NCBI GenBank assembly: GCA_958427355.1
Contig: CAUACA010000003.1
Location: 88,571-152,570, forward strand
Length of the DNA: 64,000 nucleotides
DNA from: an uncultured Collinsella sp.
Lineage (GTDB): Bacteria; Actinomycetota; Coriobacteriia; Coriobacteriales; Coriobacteriaceae
Reading direction: 5' to 3'
The notes beneath the pieces were generated by a model. It had not been told where the DNA came from. It did not search any database and worked only from the letters and a program-made list of their open reading frames with translations. This document shows, piece after piece, positions 1 through 7,914 of the stretch (position 1 is its first letter; every line of letters begins with the position of its first letter). Position numbers and translations under genes: made by a program.

Positions 1-482
1 GCTACAACGATCTCTCGGCGAGTCAGATGCTTTCCAACGATATCGCCACGCTGCTGGATAGCGATAGCGTTAAGAGCGGCGCAGCCAATGAACTGGGCCT
101 CACCGATCTGGATGACTACAAGGTGTCTGTTTCCTCCGAGACCACCACGCGTGTCATTACGCTTTCGGTTACCGGCACCGATGCCAAGGAGACGGCTAAG
201 GTCGCAAAGGCCATGGCCAGCTCGGTGAGTACGGTCGCTCAGAACGTCGGCGCTGCCCAGAGCATCAACGTTATCGACGAGGCTAAGACCCCCGAAGCCC
301 CCAGCGGTCCCAAGCGTATGCTGTACGTTGCTGTCGCGTTCCTCGCCGGTATCTTTATCGCAGTCGCCTATGTCGTTTTGGCAGACATGCTCAATACCCG
401 CATCCGCGGTGCCGAAGAGGCAGAAGAGCTCCTGGGCATTCCCGTTGTTGGCCGAATTCCGGCTATGAAAGGTGGTAAATAG
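1..482 (+). CDS. Capsule chain-length determinant protein (Wzz/YveK type), C-terminal part
   Basis: Partial gene that enters from outside the window; the frame is open from base 3. About 160 residues remain. The visible part ends with a proline-containing stretch (PEAPSGPKR), one strong membrane helix (about 20 hydrophobic residues, roughly bases 325-385) and a short cytoplasmic tail ending in GIPVVGRIP. This is the usual C-terminus of Wzz-like co-polymerases that set polysaccharide chain length and activate the adjacent BY-kinase. The next gene begins 2 bases after the stop and is that kinase, which supports the call. The N-terminal membrane helix lies outside the window. Confidence 0.85.
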   Translation, partial: YNDLSASQMLSNDIATLLDSDSVKSGAANELGLTDLDDYKVSVSSETTTRVITLSVTGTDAKETAKVAKAMASSVSTVAQNVGAAQSINVIDEAKTPEAPSGPKRMLYVAVAFLAGIFIAVAYVVLADMLNTRIRGAEEAEELLGIPVVGRIPAMKGGK

Positions 483-484
483 GC

Positions 485-1222
485 ATGGCTAAGGCAAAGA
501 ACACCGATAAGCTCGTTGTACAGAATGCCGCCAAGACCCTTCTGGCCAACATCCGCTTTGCGAGCGTGGACGACCCCATTCGCTCCATTACTGTCACGTC
601 CTCGATTCCCAACGAGGGCAAGTCTACGGTTTCCATCAACCTTGCCCAGGCTATCGCCACCAGCGGCAAGTCCGTGCTCCTGGTCGAGGCCGATATGCGC
701 CGCAGGTCCCTTTCCGATATGCTCGGCGTTCGTTCGCGCGGCGGACTCTATGCGGTCCTTTCCGAGCAGATCTCCATTGACCAGGCAATTGTCGAGACGG
801 GTCAGAAGAACTTCTACTTCCTCGATGCCGAGCCGCACATTCCCAATCCTGCTGACATCATCGTCTCTCACCGCTTTGCCAAGCTGGTAAAGGCACTGTC
901 CGCCAAGTTTCAGTACGTCATCTTTGATGCTCCCCCGGTCGGCACCTTCATCGATGCTGCCGAGATCGCAAGTCTGACCGACGGCACGCTGTTCGTGGTG
1001 CGCGAGGACTTCACCAAGCGCGAGGAGGCACTCAACGCTATCGGCCAGCTTAAGAAGTCCGAAAAGGTCAAGCTCATCGGTACCGTTATGAACTACTGCG
1101 AGACCGAGACCAGCGAGTACTACTACTCCTACTACACCAAGGACGGTAAGAAGGTGAAGAAGGGCTCCGACGATCAGGGGACTTCCAAAAAGGGCATCTT
1201 CACCAACCGAGCAAACGTTTAG
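485..1222 (+). CDS. Capsular polysaccharide tyrosine autokinase (BY-kinase, CpsD/CapB type)
   Basis: 245 residues. Cytoplasmic bacterial tyrosine kinase that partners with the preceding membrane protein to control capsule or exopolysaccharide assembly. The P-loop is SSIPNEGKSTVS, Walker A' is VLLVEADMRR and Walker B is YVIFDAPP. The C-terminal tail carries the expected tyrosine cluster (SEYYYSYYTK), the autophosphorylation site in this family. The ATG is preceded by an AAAGGTGG ribosome site 8 bases upstream. The order chain-length protein, kinase, phosphatase matches a cpsC-cpsD-cpsB module in shuffled order. Confidence 0.93.
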   Translation: MAKAKNTDKLVVQNAAKTLLANIRFASVDDPIRSITVTSSIPNEGKSTVSINLAQAIATSGKSVLLVEADMRRRSLSDMLGVRSRGGLYAVLSEQISIDQAIVETGQKNFYFLDAEPHIPNPADIIVSHRFAKLVKALSAKFQYVIFDAPPVGTFIDAAEIASLTDGTLFVVREDFTKREEALNAIGQLKKSEKVKLIGTVMNYCETETSEYYYSYYTKDGKKVKKGSDDQGTSKKGIFTNRANV

Positions 1223-1239
1223 TTGATTAAGGCTGACCT

Positions 1240-1890
1240 ATGCGTGACATTCATTGCCATATCTTGCCGGGTGTAGACGACGGCGCCGCCGATCTCGATG
1301 AGAGCTTGGCGATGCTCGAGGCTGCCAAGCGGGCCGGTGTAACCAGAATCGTTTGCACTCCTCACTGCCGTGATCCCTATTTTGATTACGACAAGATGTG
1401 GGATGCCTTTGAGCTGCTGCGTGATAACGCTGACGGTTTTCCGCTCCAGATGGGCTTCGAGGTCAACCATCGAAAGCTCGTTGAGCTTGGTATCGATGCC
1501 GCGGAGCACTTGCATTTCGATGGGACCAACGAGTTTCTGCTCGAGCTTTCGACGCATGCCGATGCGTATGCGTTTAGAGAGTACGAGAACACGATTTACG
1601 ATTTGCAGTGCCGTGGCTACCAGGTGATCATCGCTCATCCTGAGCGCTATCGTGCGGTTCAAAAGGATGTAAGCGTGGCGGAGCGTCTGGTCGATATGGG
1701 CTGCAAGCTGCAGGCTTCGGCGGACTTTATTGCCGGCGGTCGCTTTGGTCGCGAGAAAAAGCCGGCACAGCGCCTGTTCGATCAGAACCTGTACAGCTTC
1801 ATCGCGAGCGATGCCCATAACGTGGGTCATTACGACTGCCTGGCGAAGGCTCGCGCGAAGTTTAGCGTGCGTGGAGCCCATTTTCGCTAA
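1240..1890 (+). CDS. PHP-domain tyrosine-protein phosphatase (CpsB/CapC/YwqE family)
   Basis: 216 residues, below the usual 240-255 for the family. It starts directly with the metal-binding motif DIHCHILPGVDDG and keeps further metal ligands in CTPHCRDPYFD, HPERYRAV and IASDAHNVGHYD. This Mn-dependent family removes phosphate from the tyrosine cluster of the BY-kinase and so resets polysaccharide assembly. It lies 17 bases downstream of the kinase, apparently in the same operon, and is the last gene of the capsule group. The ribosome site is weak (AAGG 9 bases upstream). Confidence 0.92.
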   Translation: MRDIHCHILPGVDDGAADLDESLAMLEAAKRAGVTRIVCTPHCRDPYFDYDKMWDAFELLRDNADGFPLQMGFEVNHRKLVELGIDAAEHLHFDGTNEFLLELSTHADAYAFREYENTIYDLQCRGYQVIIAHPERYRAVQKDVSVAERLVDMGCKLQASADFIAGGRFGREKKPAQRLFDQNLYSFIASDAHNVGHYDCLAKARAKFSVRGAHFR

Positions 1891-1929
1891 AATCTGTCCC
1901 TAACGTTCGCATTGAATGAAGGGGCAGCC

Positions 1930-2430
1930 ATGGATATCCAACTTAAGACGGGATGCTTTGATGACGCGGCGCTGGTGCGCCGCGTCGTTTTTATGGACGA
2001 GCAGGGCTACGAGAATGAGTTCGACGCTATCGACGAGGATCCGAACTGCATTCATGTGACGCTCTATGCAGACGGCGAGCTTGCCGGTTGCTCGCGCGTG
2101 TTTCCCGAAGAGCTTGAGCGCGCGGCAGATTCAGAGGCTCCGGTTTCGCCGGCGTGCGACTTGGACGAAGGCGTCGCAGCGGGGGAGACCTATATTATGG
2201 GGCGCGTGGCTGTGCTGCCGAGCATGCGCCGTCGCGGTCTGGCGAGCAAGATCGTCGAGGCCAGTGATGCCGCCGCGTGTGATGCCGGTGCCAAGCTCAT
2301 AAAACTGCATGCGCAGGAATACGTGCTGCCGCTCTATGCAAAGGCGGGCTACACGCAAATTGCCCCGGTAGATTACGAAGACGAGGGCCAACCCCATGTC
2401 TGGATGGCCAAGCGCGTAGATGGCAGATAG
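1930..2430 (+). CDS. GNAT family N-acetyltransferase
   Basis: 166 residues from the ATG at 1930, which has AAGGGG 5 bases upstream; an ATG 18 bases earlier has no ribosome site. The acetyl-CoA binding motif A reads VAVLPSMRRRGLASKIVEA. The end (YAKAGYTQI, then an acidic turn) matches the ElaA/GNAT fold. The substrate cannot be read from sequence. It is a single gene between the capsule group and htpG. No terminator is obvious, but the bases after it resemble a GGGGACGTTCC-type intergenic repeat. Confidence 0.85.
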   Translation: MDIQLKTGCFDDAALVRRVVFMDEQGYENEFDAIDEDPNCIHVTLYADGELAGCSRVFPEELERAADSEAPVSPACDLDEGVAAGETYIMGRVAVLPSMRRRGLASKIVEASDAAACDAGAKLIKLHAQEYVLPLYAKAGYTQIAPVDYEDEGQPHVWMAKRVDGR

Positions 2431-2632
2431 GGACGTTCCTTTTCTGCCGGCGGTTGGGGACACTCCTTGGCAATTGACGCATTGGAGCGCTTAGACATAC
2501 AGTTTTTCGATTCCGTATGTATATATGCGCGCTAATGGGTTATAAAATCTAAGTCTGAATATAGCAGGTCTGCGATTCGGCTCGGGCGACCGGGCCGTTT
2601 TTGCGGACGGGGGTAGCGCGAAAGGACTGCAC
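2431..2632 (+). promoter_or_regulatory. htpG upstream region
   Basis: A 6-bp inverted repeat ACATAC (2495-2500) and GTATGT (2515-2520) precedes a possible -10 TATAAA at 2541. I do not see a CIRCE or HAIR operator, so the usual HrcA or HspR control of chaperones is not evident here. Confidence 0.3.
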
Positions 2633-4657
2633 ATGCGTCAATTTAAGACCGAGAGCAAAAAACTGCTCGACCTCATGATCAACTCCATCTACACCAATAA
2701 GGAAATCTTCCTGCGCGAGCTTATCTCTAACGCGAGCGACGCCGTCGACAAGCTCAACTTTAAGAGCCTGCAGGACCCGAGCGTTAAGCTCGACCAAGGT
2801 GACCTTGCCATCCGCGTCTCTTTCGACAAGGATGCCCGCACCATCACGATCTCGGATAACGGCATTGGCATGACCGCCGAGGAGCTCGAGCGCAATCTGG
2901 GCACCATCGCCCATTCCGGCTCCGAGGAGTTTAAGACCGAGAACGCCGAGCAGCAGGGTTCGGATGTCGACATCATCGGCCAGTTTGGCGTGGGCTTCTA
3001 CTCGGCTTTTATGGTCGCTAGCCATGTGAAGGTCGTCAGCCGCGCCTACGGCGAGGATGTCGCCCATGTGTGGGAATCCGACGGTCTTGAGGGCTACACC
3101 ATCGAGGACGGCGAGCGTGCCGAGCACGGTACCGATGTCATCCTGACGCTGCGCGAGAACGAGAAGCTCGATGCCGACGGCGAGGCCGAGACCTACGATC
3201 GCTTCCTGACCGAGTGGGGCCTCAAGAGCCTAATTCAGCAGTACAGTAACTATGTGCGTTACCCGATCCAGATGATGGTGTCCAAGAGCCGCCAGAAGCC
3301 CAAGCCCGAGGATGCTGGCGATGACTACACGCCCGAGTACGAGGACTATCAGGAGCTCGAGACCGTCAATTCCATGACACCGATCTGGAAGAAGCGCAGC
3401 TCCGATGTCGAGCAGAAGGACTACGACGAGTTCTACAAGTCCACGTTCCACGACTTTGACGATCCTGCGCGCACCATCAGCTTCCATGCCGAGGGCACGC
3501 TCGAGTACGATGCCCTGCTGTTTGTGCCGGGCCGCGCGCCGTTCGATCTGTACAGCAAGGATTACGAGAAGGGTCTGGCACTCTACAGCTCCAACGTCCT
3601 GATCATGGAGAAGTGCGACGACCTGCTGCCCGACTACTACAACTTTGTCCGCGGCGTCGTGGATTCCGCCGATGTGTCGCTCAACATCTCGCGTGAGACG
3701 CTGCAGCAGAACCGTCAGCTCAAGGCCATCGCCAAGCGTGTGGAAAAGAAGATCACCGCCGACCTTGAGGATATGCGTGACAACGACCGCGAGGCCTACG
3801 AGAAGTTCTTTGAGAACTTTGGCCGCGGTCTTAAGTACGGCATCTACTCGAGCTATGGCATGAAGGCCGATGAGCTCGCCGATCTGTTGCTGTTCTGGTC
3901 TGCCAAGGAACAGAAGATGATTACCCTGGCCGAGTATGCCAAGGGCATGCCCGAGGATCAGAAGGCCATCTACTACGCCGCCGGCGACTCGCGTGAGCGC
4001 TTGGCCAAGATGCCCGTGGTAAAGGGCGTGCTCGACCGCGGCTATGACGTGCTGCTGCTGACGCAGGACGTGGATGAGTTCACGTTCCAGGCTATGCGTG
4101 AGTACGTTGCCGCCGATATGCCCAAGATCTACGAGGACGATGCCGCCCGCGAGGCTGCCGAGAAGGCCGTGGCCGATGGTGCCGAGCCCGAGGTTGAGGA
4201 TCGTCACCTGGAGCTCAAGAACGTCGCAACCGGTGATCTTGACCTGGCGACCGAGGACGAGAAAAAGGAGGCCGAGGACGCCACCAAGGAGAACGAGGAC
4301 CTCTTTAACGCCATGAAGGAGGCACTCGGCGACAAGGTCGAGAAGGTTGCCGTCTCTGCGCGCCTGACCGATGCTCCCGCGTGCATCACCACCGAGGGCC
4401 CGCTTTCGCTCGAGATGGAGAAGGTGCTCCAGAAGGGTCCCGAGGGCGCGCCCGACGGTATGCCCAAGAGCCAGCGCGTGCTCGAGCTCAACGCCAAGCA
4501 CCCGGTCTTTTCCAAGCTCGTCGCCGCTCAGAAGGCGGGCGACGCCGACAAGATCAAGCAGTACTCCGGTTTGCTCTATGACCAGGCCCTGCTGGTCGAG
4601 GGCATTCTGCCCGAGGACCCCGTTGCCTTCGCAGCAGCTGTTTGCAACTTGATGTAG
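2633..4657 (+). CDS. htpG: Molecular chaperone HtpG (Hsp90)
   Basis: 674 residues, longer than E. coli HtpG (624). ATP-dependent cytosolic chaperone. The N-terminal GHKL ATPase motifs are intact: FLRELISNASDAVDKL, DNGIGMTAEEL and IGQFGVGFYSAF. The middle domain contains LNISRETLQQNRQLK. The extra length is mainly an acidic, Glu/Lys-rich stretch at about residues 500-565 and a longer C-terminal segment. The ATG follows GAAAGGA by 6 bases. Confidence 0.97.
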   Translation: MRQFKTESKKLLDLMINSIYTNKEIFLRELISNASDAVDKLNFKSLQDPSVKLDQGDLAIRVSFDKDARTITISDNGIGMTAEELERNLGTIAHSGSEEFKTENAEQQGSDVDIIGQFGVGFYSAFMVASHVKVVSRAYGEDVAHVWESDGLEGYTIEDGERAEHGTDVILTLRENEKLDADGEAETYDRFLTEWGLKSLIQQYSNYVRYPIQMMVSKSRQKPKPEDAGDDYTPEYEDYQELETVNSMTPIWKKRSSDVEQKDYDEFYKSTFHDFDDPARTISFHAEGTLEYDALLFVPGRAPFDLYSKDYEKGLALYSSNVLIMEKCDDLLPDYYNFVRGVVDSADVSLNISRETLQQNRQLKAIAKRVEKKITADLEDMRDNDREAYEKFFENFGRGLKYGIYSSYGMKADELADLLLFWSAKEQKMITLAEYAKGMPEDQKAIYYAAGDSRERLAKMPVVKGVLDRGYDVLLLTQDVDEFTFQAMREYVAADMPKIYEDDAAREAAEKAVADGAEPEVEDRHLELKNVATGDLDLATEDEKKEAEDATKENEDLFNAMKEALGDKVEKVAVSARLTDAPACITTEGPLSLEMEKVLQKGPEGAPDGMPKSQRVLELNAKHPVFSKLVAAQKAGDADKIKQYSGLLYDQALLVEGILPEDPVAFAAAVCNLM

Positions 4658-4665
4658 TTAGGTAT

Positions 4666-4691
4666 TTACGCGGTTTTACCAAACCGCGTAA
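4666..4691 (+). terminator. Perfect hairpin after htpG
   Basis: Arms TTACGCGGTTT (4666-4676) and AAACCGCGTAA (4681-4691) around a 4-base loop. There is no T-run, so it may be an intrinsic terminator core or a protective 3' hairpin. A second perfect 10-bp hairpin follows at 4713-4736 (TCCGCCGTTC and GAACGGCGGA). Confidence 0.55.
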
Positions 4692-4750
4692 CGGCTCGAC
4701 GCTGCCCTCAGTTCCGCCGTTCTAACGAACGGCGGACCAGTCGACGCTGC

Positions 4751-4850
4751 GCGGGCGCCAGAGCGACAACTTGTCATTCAAAGAGGACGGCATGACCAGA
4801 AGGTCTATGCCGCCCTCTTTTCATGCCAATTTGTTCGCTCTGGCGCCCGC
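4751..4850. repeat. Nested two-tier hairpin repeat (copy 1)
   Basis: The outer stem is GCGGGCGCCAGAGCGA (4751-4766) with its perfect complement at 4835-4850. The inner stem at 4780-4797 pairs with 4802-4820. The inner apex (GGCATGACC, 4-base loop, GGTCTATGCC) has one bulged T. The same inner apex with a changed stem base pair occurs at 12726-12750. Confidence 0.7.
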
Positions 4851-4892
4851 TCGCTGGCATTGCCAAAACATCGACGTTGCCGTGGTCCTAAG

Positions 4893-4948
4893 TAGTCATT
4901 GGGGACGTTCTTGTTTGACTAGTCGTTTAAGAACGTCCCCGATGACTA
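4893..4948. repeat. 20-bp inverted repeat containing GGGGACGTTC
   Basis: Arms at 4893-4912 and 4929-4948 match at 19 of 20 positions plus one G-T pair. The 16-base loop contains the palindrome GACTAGTC. Fragments of the same phrase (GGGACGTTCC, GGGGACACTCC) lie at 2431-2465, which suggests a dispersed intergenic repeat. The rest of 4949-5097 leads into the next gene and shows a direct repeat TGTAC-ATC-TGTAC near 5007. Confidence 0.55.
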
Positions 4949-5097
4949 TTTGAATTGCTAATTTGTGCGGGTTGTGGTTTTGTGACCTGCTGAAATTTAG
5001 GATACTGTACATCTGTACGTTAACTCATCTTCGTAGTATATTGCTACCCGCAAAACTCAACACCATTGTGCTTTGAGACGTTAAAGCGCCTACTACA

Positions 5098-7914
5098 ATG
5101 GTTGTCGATAGTACGATTCGATTTAACGACAGGATGGATGGTCCAAGCGTGAGTCTCGGCAGCAAACTATCCAATGCAAAGGTGTCCTTTGCGATATTTA
5201 AGCGCGACATTAAGCGACTGCTTGTGAACCCCGTCGCCCTGGTGGTTACCCTAGGCGTGTGCGTTATTCCCTCGCTGTATGCCTGGTATAACATCGTGGC
5301 AAACTGGGATCCGTATGGAAACACCCAAGGCATCAAGATTGCTATCGCCAACAACGATCGAGGCACCCAAAACGACTTGGTGGGTGAGCTCAACGCTGGC
5401 GACAAAGTGGTCGACCAGCTCAAGGAGAATCATCAGTTGGGCTGGACGTTCGTCGACTCGACGGCCGATGCCAAGGAGGGCGTCGAGAGCGGCGAGTACT
5501 ATGCCGCTATCGTGATTCCCAAGAACTTCTCGGATAACCTGGTTTCGATGCTCGACGGCAACTACCATCAGCCCAAGCTCACGTACTACGTCAATGAGAA
5601 GAAGAGCGCCATTGCGCCCAAGGTTACCGATACCGGTGCAAACACCATCGAGGAGCAGATCAACTCGGAATTTGTCTCTACGGTAGGCAAGACTGTTGCC
5701 GGTATCGCCAAGGATGCCGGTGTCGATTTAAAGGACAAGGCAACCCAGACTCAGGACTCGCTGGCAAGTTCGGTGTCCGAGGCTTCCGACACCTTGGGCG
5801 AGGTGCGCGATTCGATTGGCGATATGAATGCCGCCATCGATAAGACGAGTGGCGCTATCGCCTCGGCTGATGCGGCACTTGCCGGCTTGCAAGGCCAGGC
5901 ACCGTCGCTGACGCAGGCGATCTCCCAGGGCAACGACCTGCTGAGCGAAGCTCGCACCACGGCGGGCAACTCCATCACCTCGCTCTCCAAGGCGCTCTCG
6001 GAAGGCAGCCTTGCGCTCACCAAGACGTCGGCCTCTGCGAACGCTGCCATCGGCAAGCTGACGGGCGCGGTCACATCTACGACCACCCGTATCGACAACT
6101 CGCTCGAGTCTCTTCAAGCGACGATCGACCACAATAAGGCCGTTATCGGGCACTTGGAGATTCTCGCCAATGACACGTCGACAGGTTCCGAGGAAATTGA
6201 CGCGCGCATTGTATCGACCATCGATTTGCTTCGAGAGCAGAATGAAAAGCTTCAGAGCATCAAGGACGGTCTGTCCGCGCAGTCGAGCGCCATGGCGAAT
6301 GACGCAGCGGCTGTTTCGGGTGCCAGTGACGCTATCAATAACGCAATTCATACCGGTGCGACCAACCTTGGCCAAGCCCAGACGGACTTGGGCCAAAACG
6401 CGCTGCCGAAGGCCTCGAGCGCGCTCGACTCTTTTGCTGCCGTTTCGGGCGACCTGACCGGTATCGTCTCGGGTATGACACCTACACTTGCAAATGCGCG
6501 CGGCACGTTGGCGCAGCTTAGCGCTACGCTCGGCCAGGCCAAGACCACGCTGTCCCAGACCGATTCCTCGCTTGCCAAGGTCCAGGACAAGCTTGCAACC
6601 GCCGCCAATGACATCGCGGCGCTGCAGACCTCCGAGTCCATGGGCGAGCTGGCCGATCTGATGGGCGTCGATGTCAATGACGTGGCAGATTTCATGGCGT
6701 CTCCGGTTGAGTTGACGTCCAAGTCAATCTATCCGGTCAAGAGCTTTGGCTCGGGCATCGCTCCCTTCTACACCAATCTGGCGCTTTGGGTGGGCGGCTA
6801 TGTGCTCATCGCCATTTACAAGCTCGAGGTCGACCGTGAAGGTGTTGGCAGCTTTACGGCGCGCCAAGGCTACTTTGGCCGCTGGTTGCTCATGGTGATC
6901 CTGGGCGCATTGCAGGCCATCATCGTTACGGTGGGTGATCTGGTTATTGGCGTACAGTGCGTCAACCCGTTGCTGTTCGTGCTGGGCGGCATCGCCATCT
7001 CGTTCACCTACGTCAATATCATCTATGCGCTGTCCACCACGTTTAAGCATATCGGCAAGGCTATCGGCGTCATTCTCGTCATCGTGCAGATCCCGGGTTC
7101 GTCGGGCATGTACCCCATCGAGATGATGCCCGGCTTCTTCCAGTGGCTGCACCCGCTGCTGCCCTTTACCTACGGCATCAATCTGCTGCGCGAGACGGTC
7201 GGCGGTATGTATTCGTTCAACTACCTGTTTAACCTGTGCATTCTGGGCGTGTTCTTGATCGTGGCGCTCTTTATCGGCCTGCAGCTGCGTCCGCTGCTGC
7301 TCAACCTTAACCTGCTCTTTGATAAACAGCTTTCCACGACCGGTATGATGATTTGCGAGTCCAACGACCTGCCGCGCCAGCGCTACTCGCTGCGCACGGC
7401 CATGCGTGTCATGCTCGATTCCGATTCGTACCGTCGCGAACTGCTCGATCATGCGGTCGCCTTTGAACATCGCTACCCGTACTACATCAAGGGCGGTTTT
7501 GCCGCCGTGGTGGGCGTTCAGGTCCTGCTCTTTGTCCTGTCGACGGTTCTCGATATCGACAATAACGGCAAGATCATCCTGCTTGTTATTTGGATCATCT
7601 CGGTTATTGCCATCTGCGGCTGGCTTATCAATATCGAATATATCCGAGCGAGCCTCAATACCCAGATGCGCATCTCGGCGCTTTCGGATGAGGACCTGCG
7701 TCGCGAGATGCGCGAACACACGGCCGCCATTCCTGCCGCCCGCCACATGTTTGGCCTCAACGCCAGCGAGCGTGGTGCCAAGGGCGGCGATCAGTCCACG
7801 GGCCGCTTGCCGCATATAGGCTCGCACCATAAATCTCAGGGCAGCGACAGCACAGCCACAAATGATGGAGATACCACCGCGCTTGGCAAGCACTCCAAAG
7901 GAGGTGAGGCATAA
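5098..7914 (+). CDS. YhgE/Pip-family large membrane protein
   Basis: 938 residues. One N-terminal membrane helix after FAIFKRDIKRLLVNPVAL is followed by a long extracellular region rich in Ala, Ser, Thr and Asp with heptad-like spacing (about residues 200-540). Then come five to six membrane helices of ABC-2 type, beginning near PVKSFGSGIAPFYTNLALW. A further helix pair near residues 800-850 and a low-complexity tail are extra to the family. The YhgE/Pip (EsaA-like) family is linked to phage adsorption and type VII-like export; the exact role is unknown. The start is uncertain: ATG at 5098 or 5134, or GTG near 5149. Confidence 0.85.
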   Translation: MVVDSTIRFNDRMDGPSVSLGSKLSNAKVSFAIFKRDIKRLLVNPVALVVTLGVCVIPSLYAWYNIVANWDPYGNTQGIKIAIANNDRGTQNDLVGELNAGDKVVDQLKENHQLGWTFVDSTADAKEGVESGEYYAAIVIPKNFSDNLVSMLDGNYHQPKLTYYVNEKKSAIAPKVTDTGANTIEEQINSEFVSTVGKTVAGIAKDAGVDLKDKATQTQDSLASSVSEASDTLGEVRDSIGDMNAAIDKTSGAIASADAALAGLQGQAPSLTQAISQGNDLLSEARTTAGNSITSLSKALSEGSLALTKTSASANAAIGKLTGAVTSTTTRIDNSLESLQATIDHNKAVIGHLEILANDTSTGSEEIDARIVSTIDLLREQNEKLQSIKDGLSAQSSAMANDAAAVSGASDAINNAIHTGATNLGQAQTDLGQNALPKASSALDSFAAVSGDLTGIVSGMTPTLANARGTLAQLSATLGQAKTTLSQTDSSLAKVQDKLATAANDIAALQTSESMGELADLMGVDVNDVADFMASPVELTSKSIYPVKSFGSGIAPFYTNLALWVGGYVLIAIYKLEVDREGVGSFTARQGYFGRWLLMVILGALQAIIVTVGDLVIGVQCVNPLLFVLGGIAISFTYVNIIYALSTTFKHIGKAIGVILVIVQIPGSSGMYPIEMMPGFFQWLHPLLPFTYGINLLRETVGGMYSFNYLFNLCILGVFLIVALFIGLQLRPLLLNLNLLFDKQLSTTGMMICESNDLPRQRYSLRTAMRVMLDSDSYRRELLDHAVAFEHRYPYYIKGGFAAVVGVQVLLFVLSTVLDIDNNGKIILLVIWIISVIAICGWLINIEYIRASLNTQMRISALSDEDLRREMREHTAAIPAARHMFGLNASERGAKGGDQSTGRLPHIGSHHKSQGSDSTATNDGDTTALGKHSKGGEA

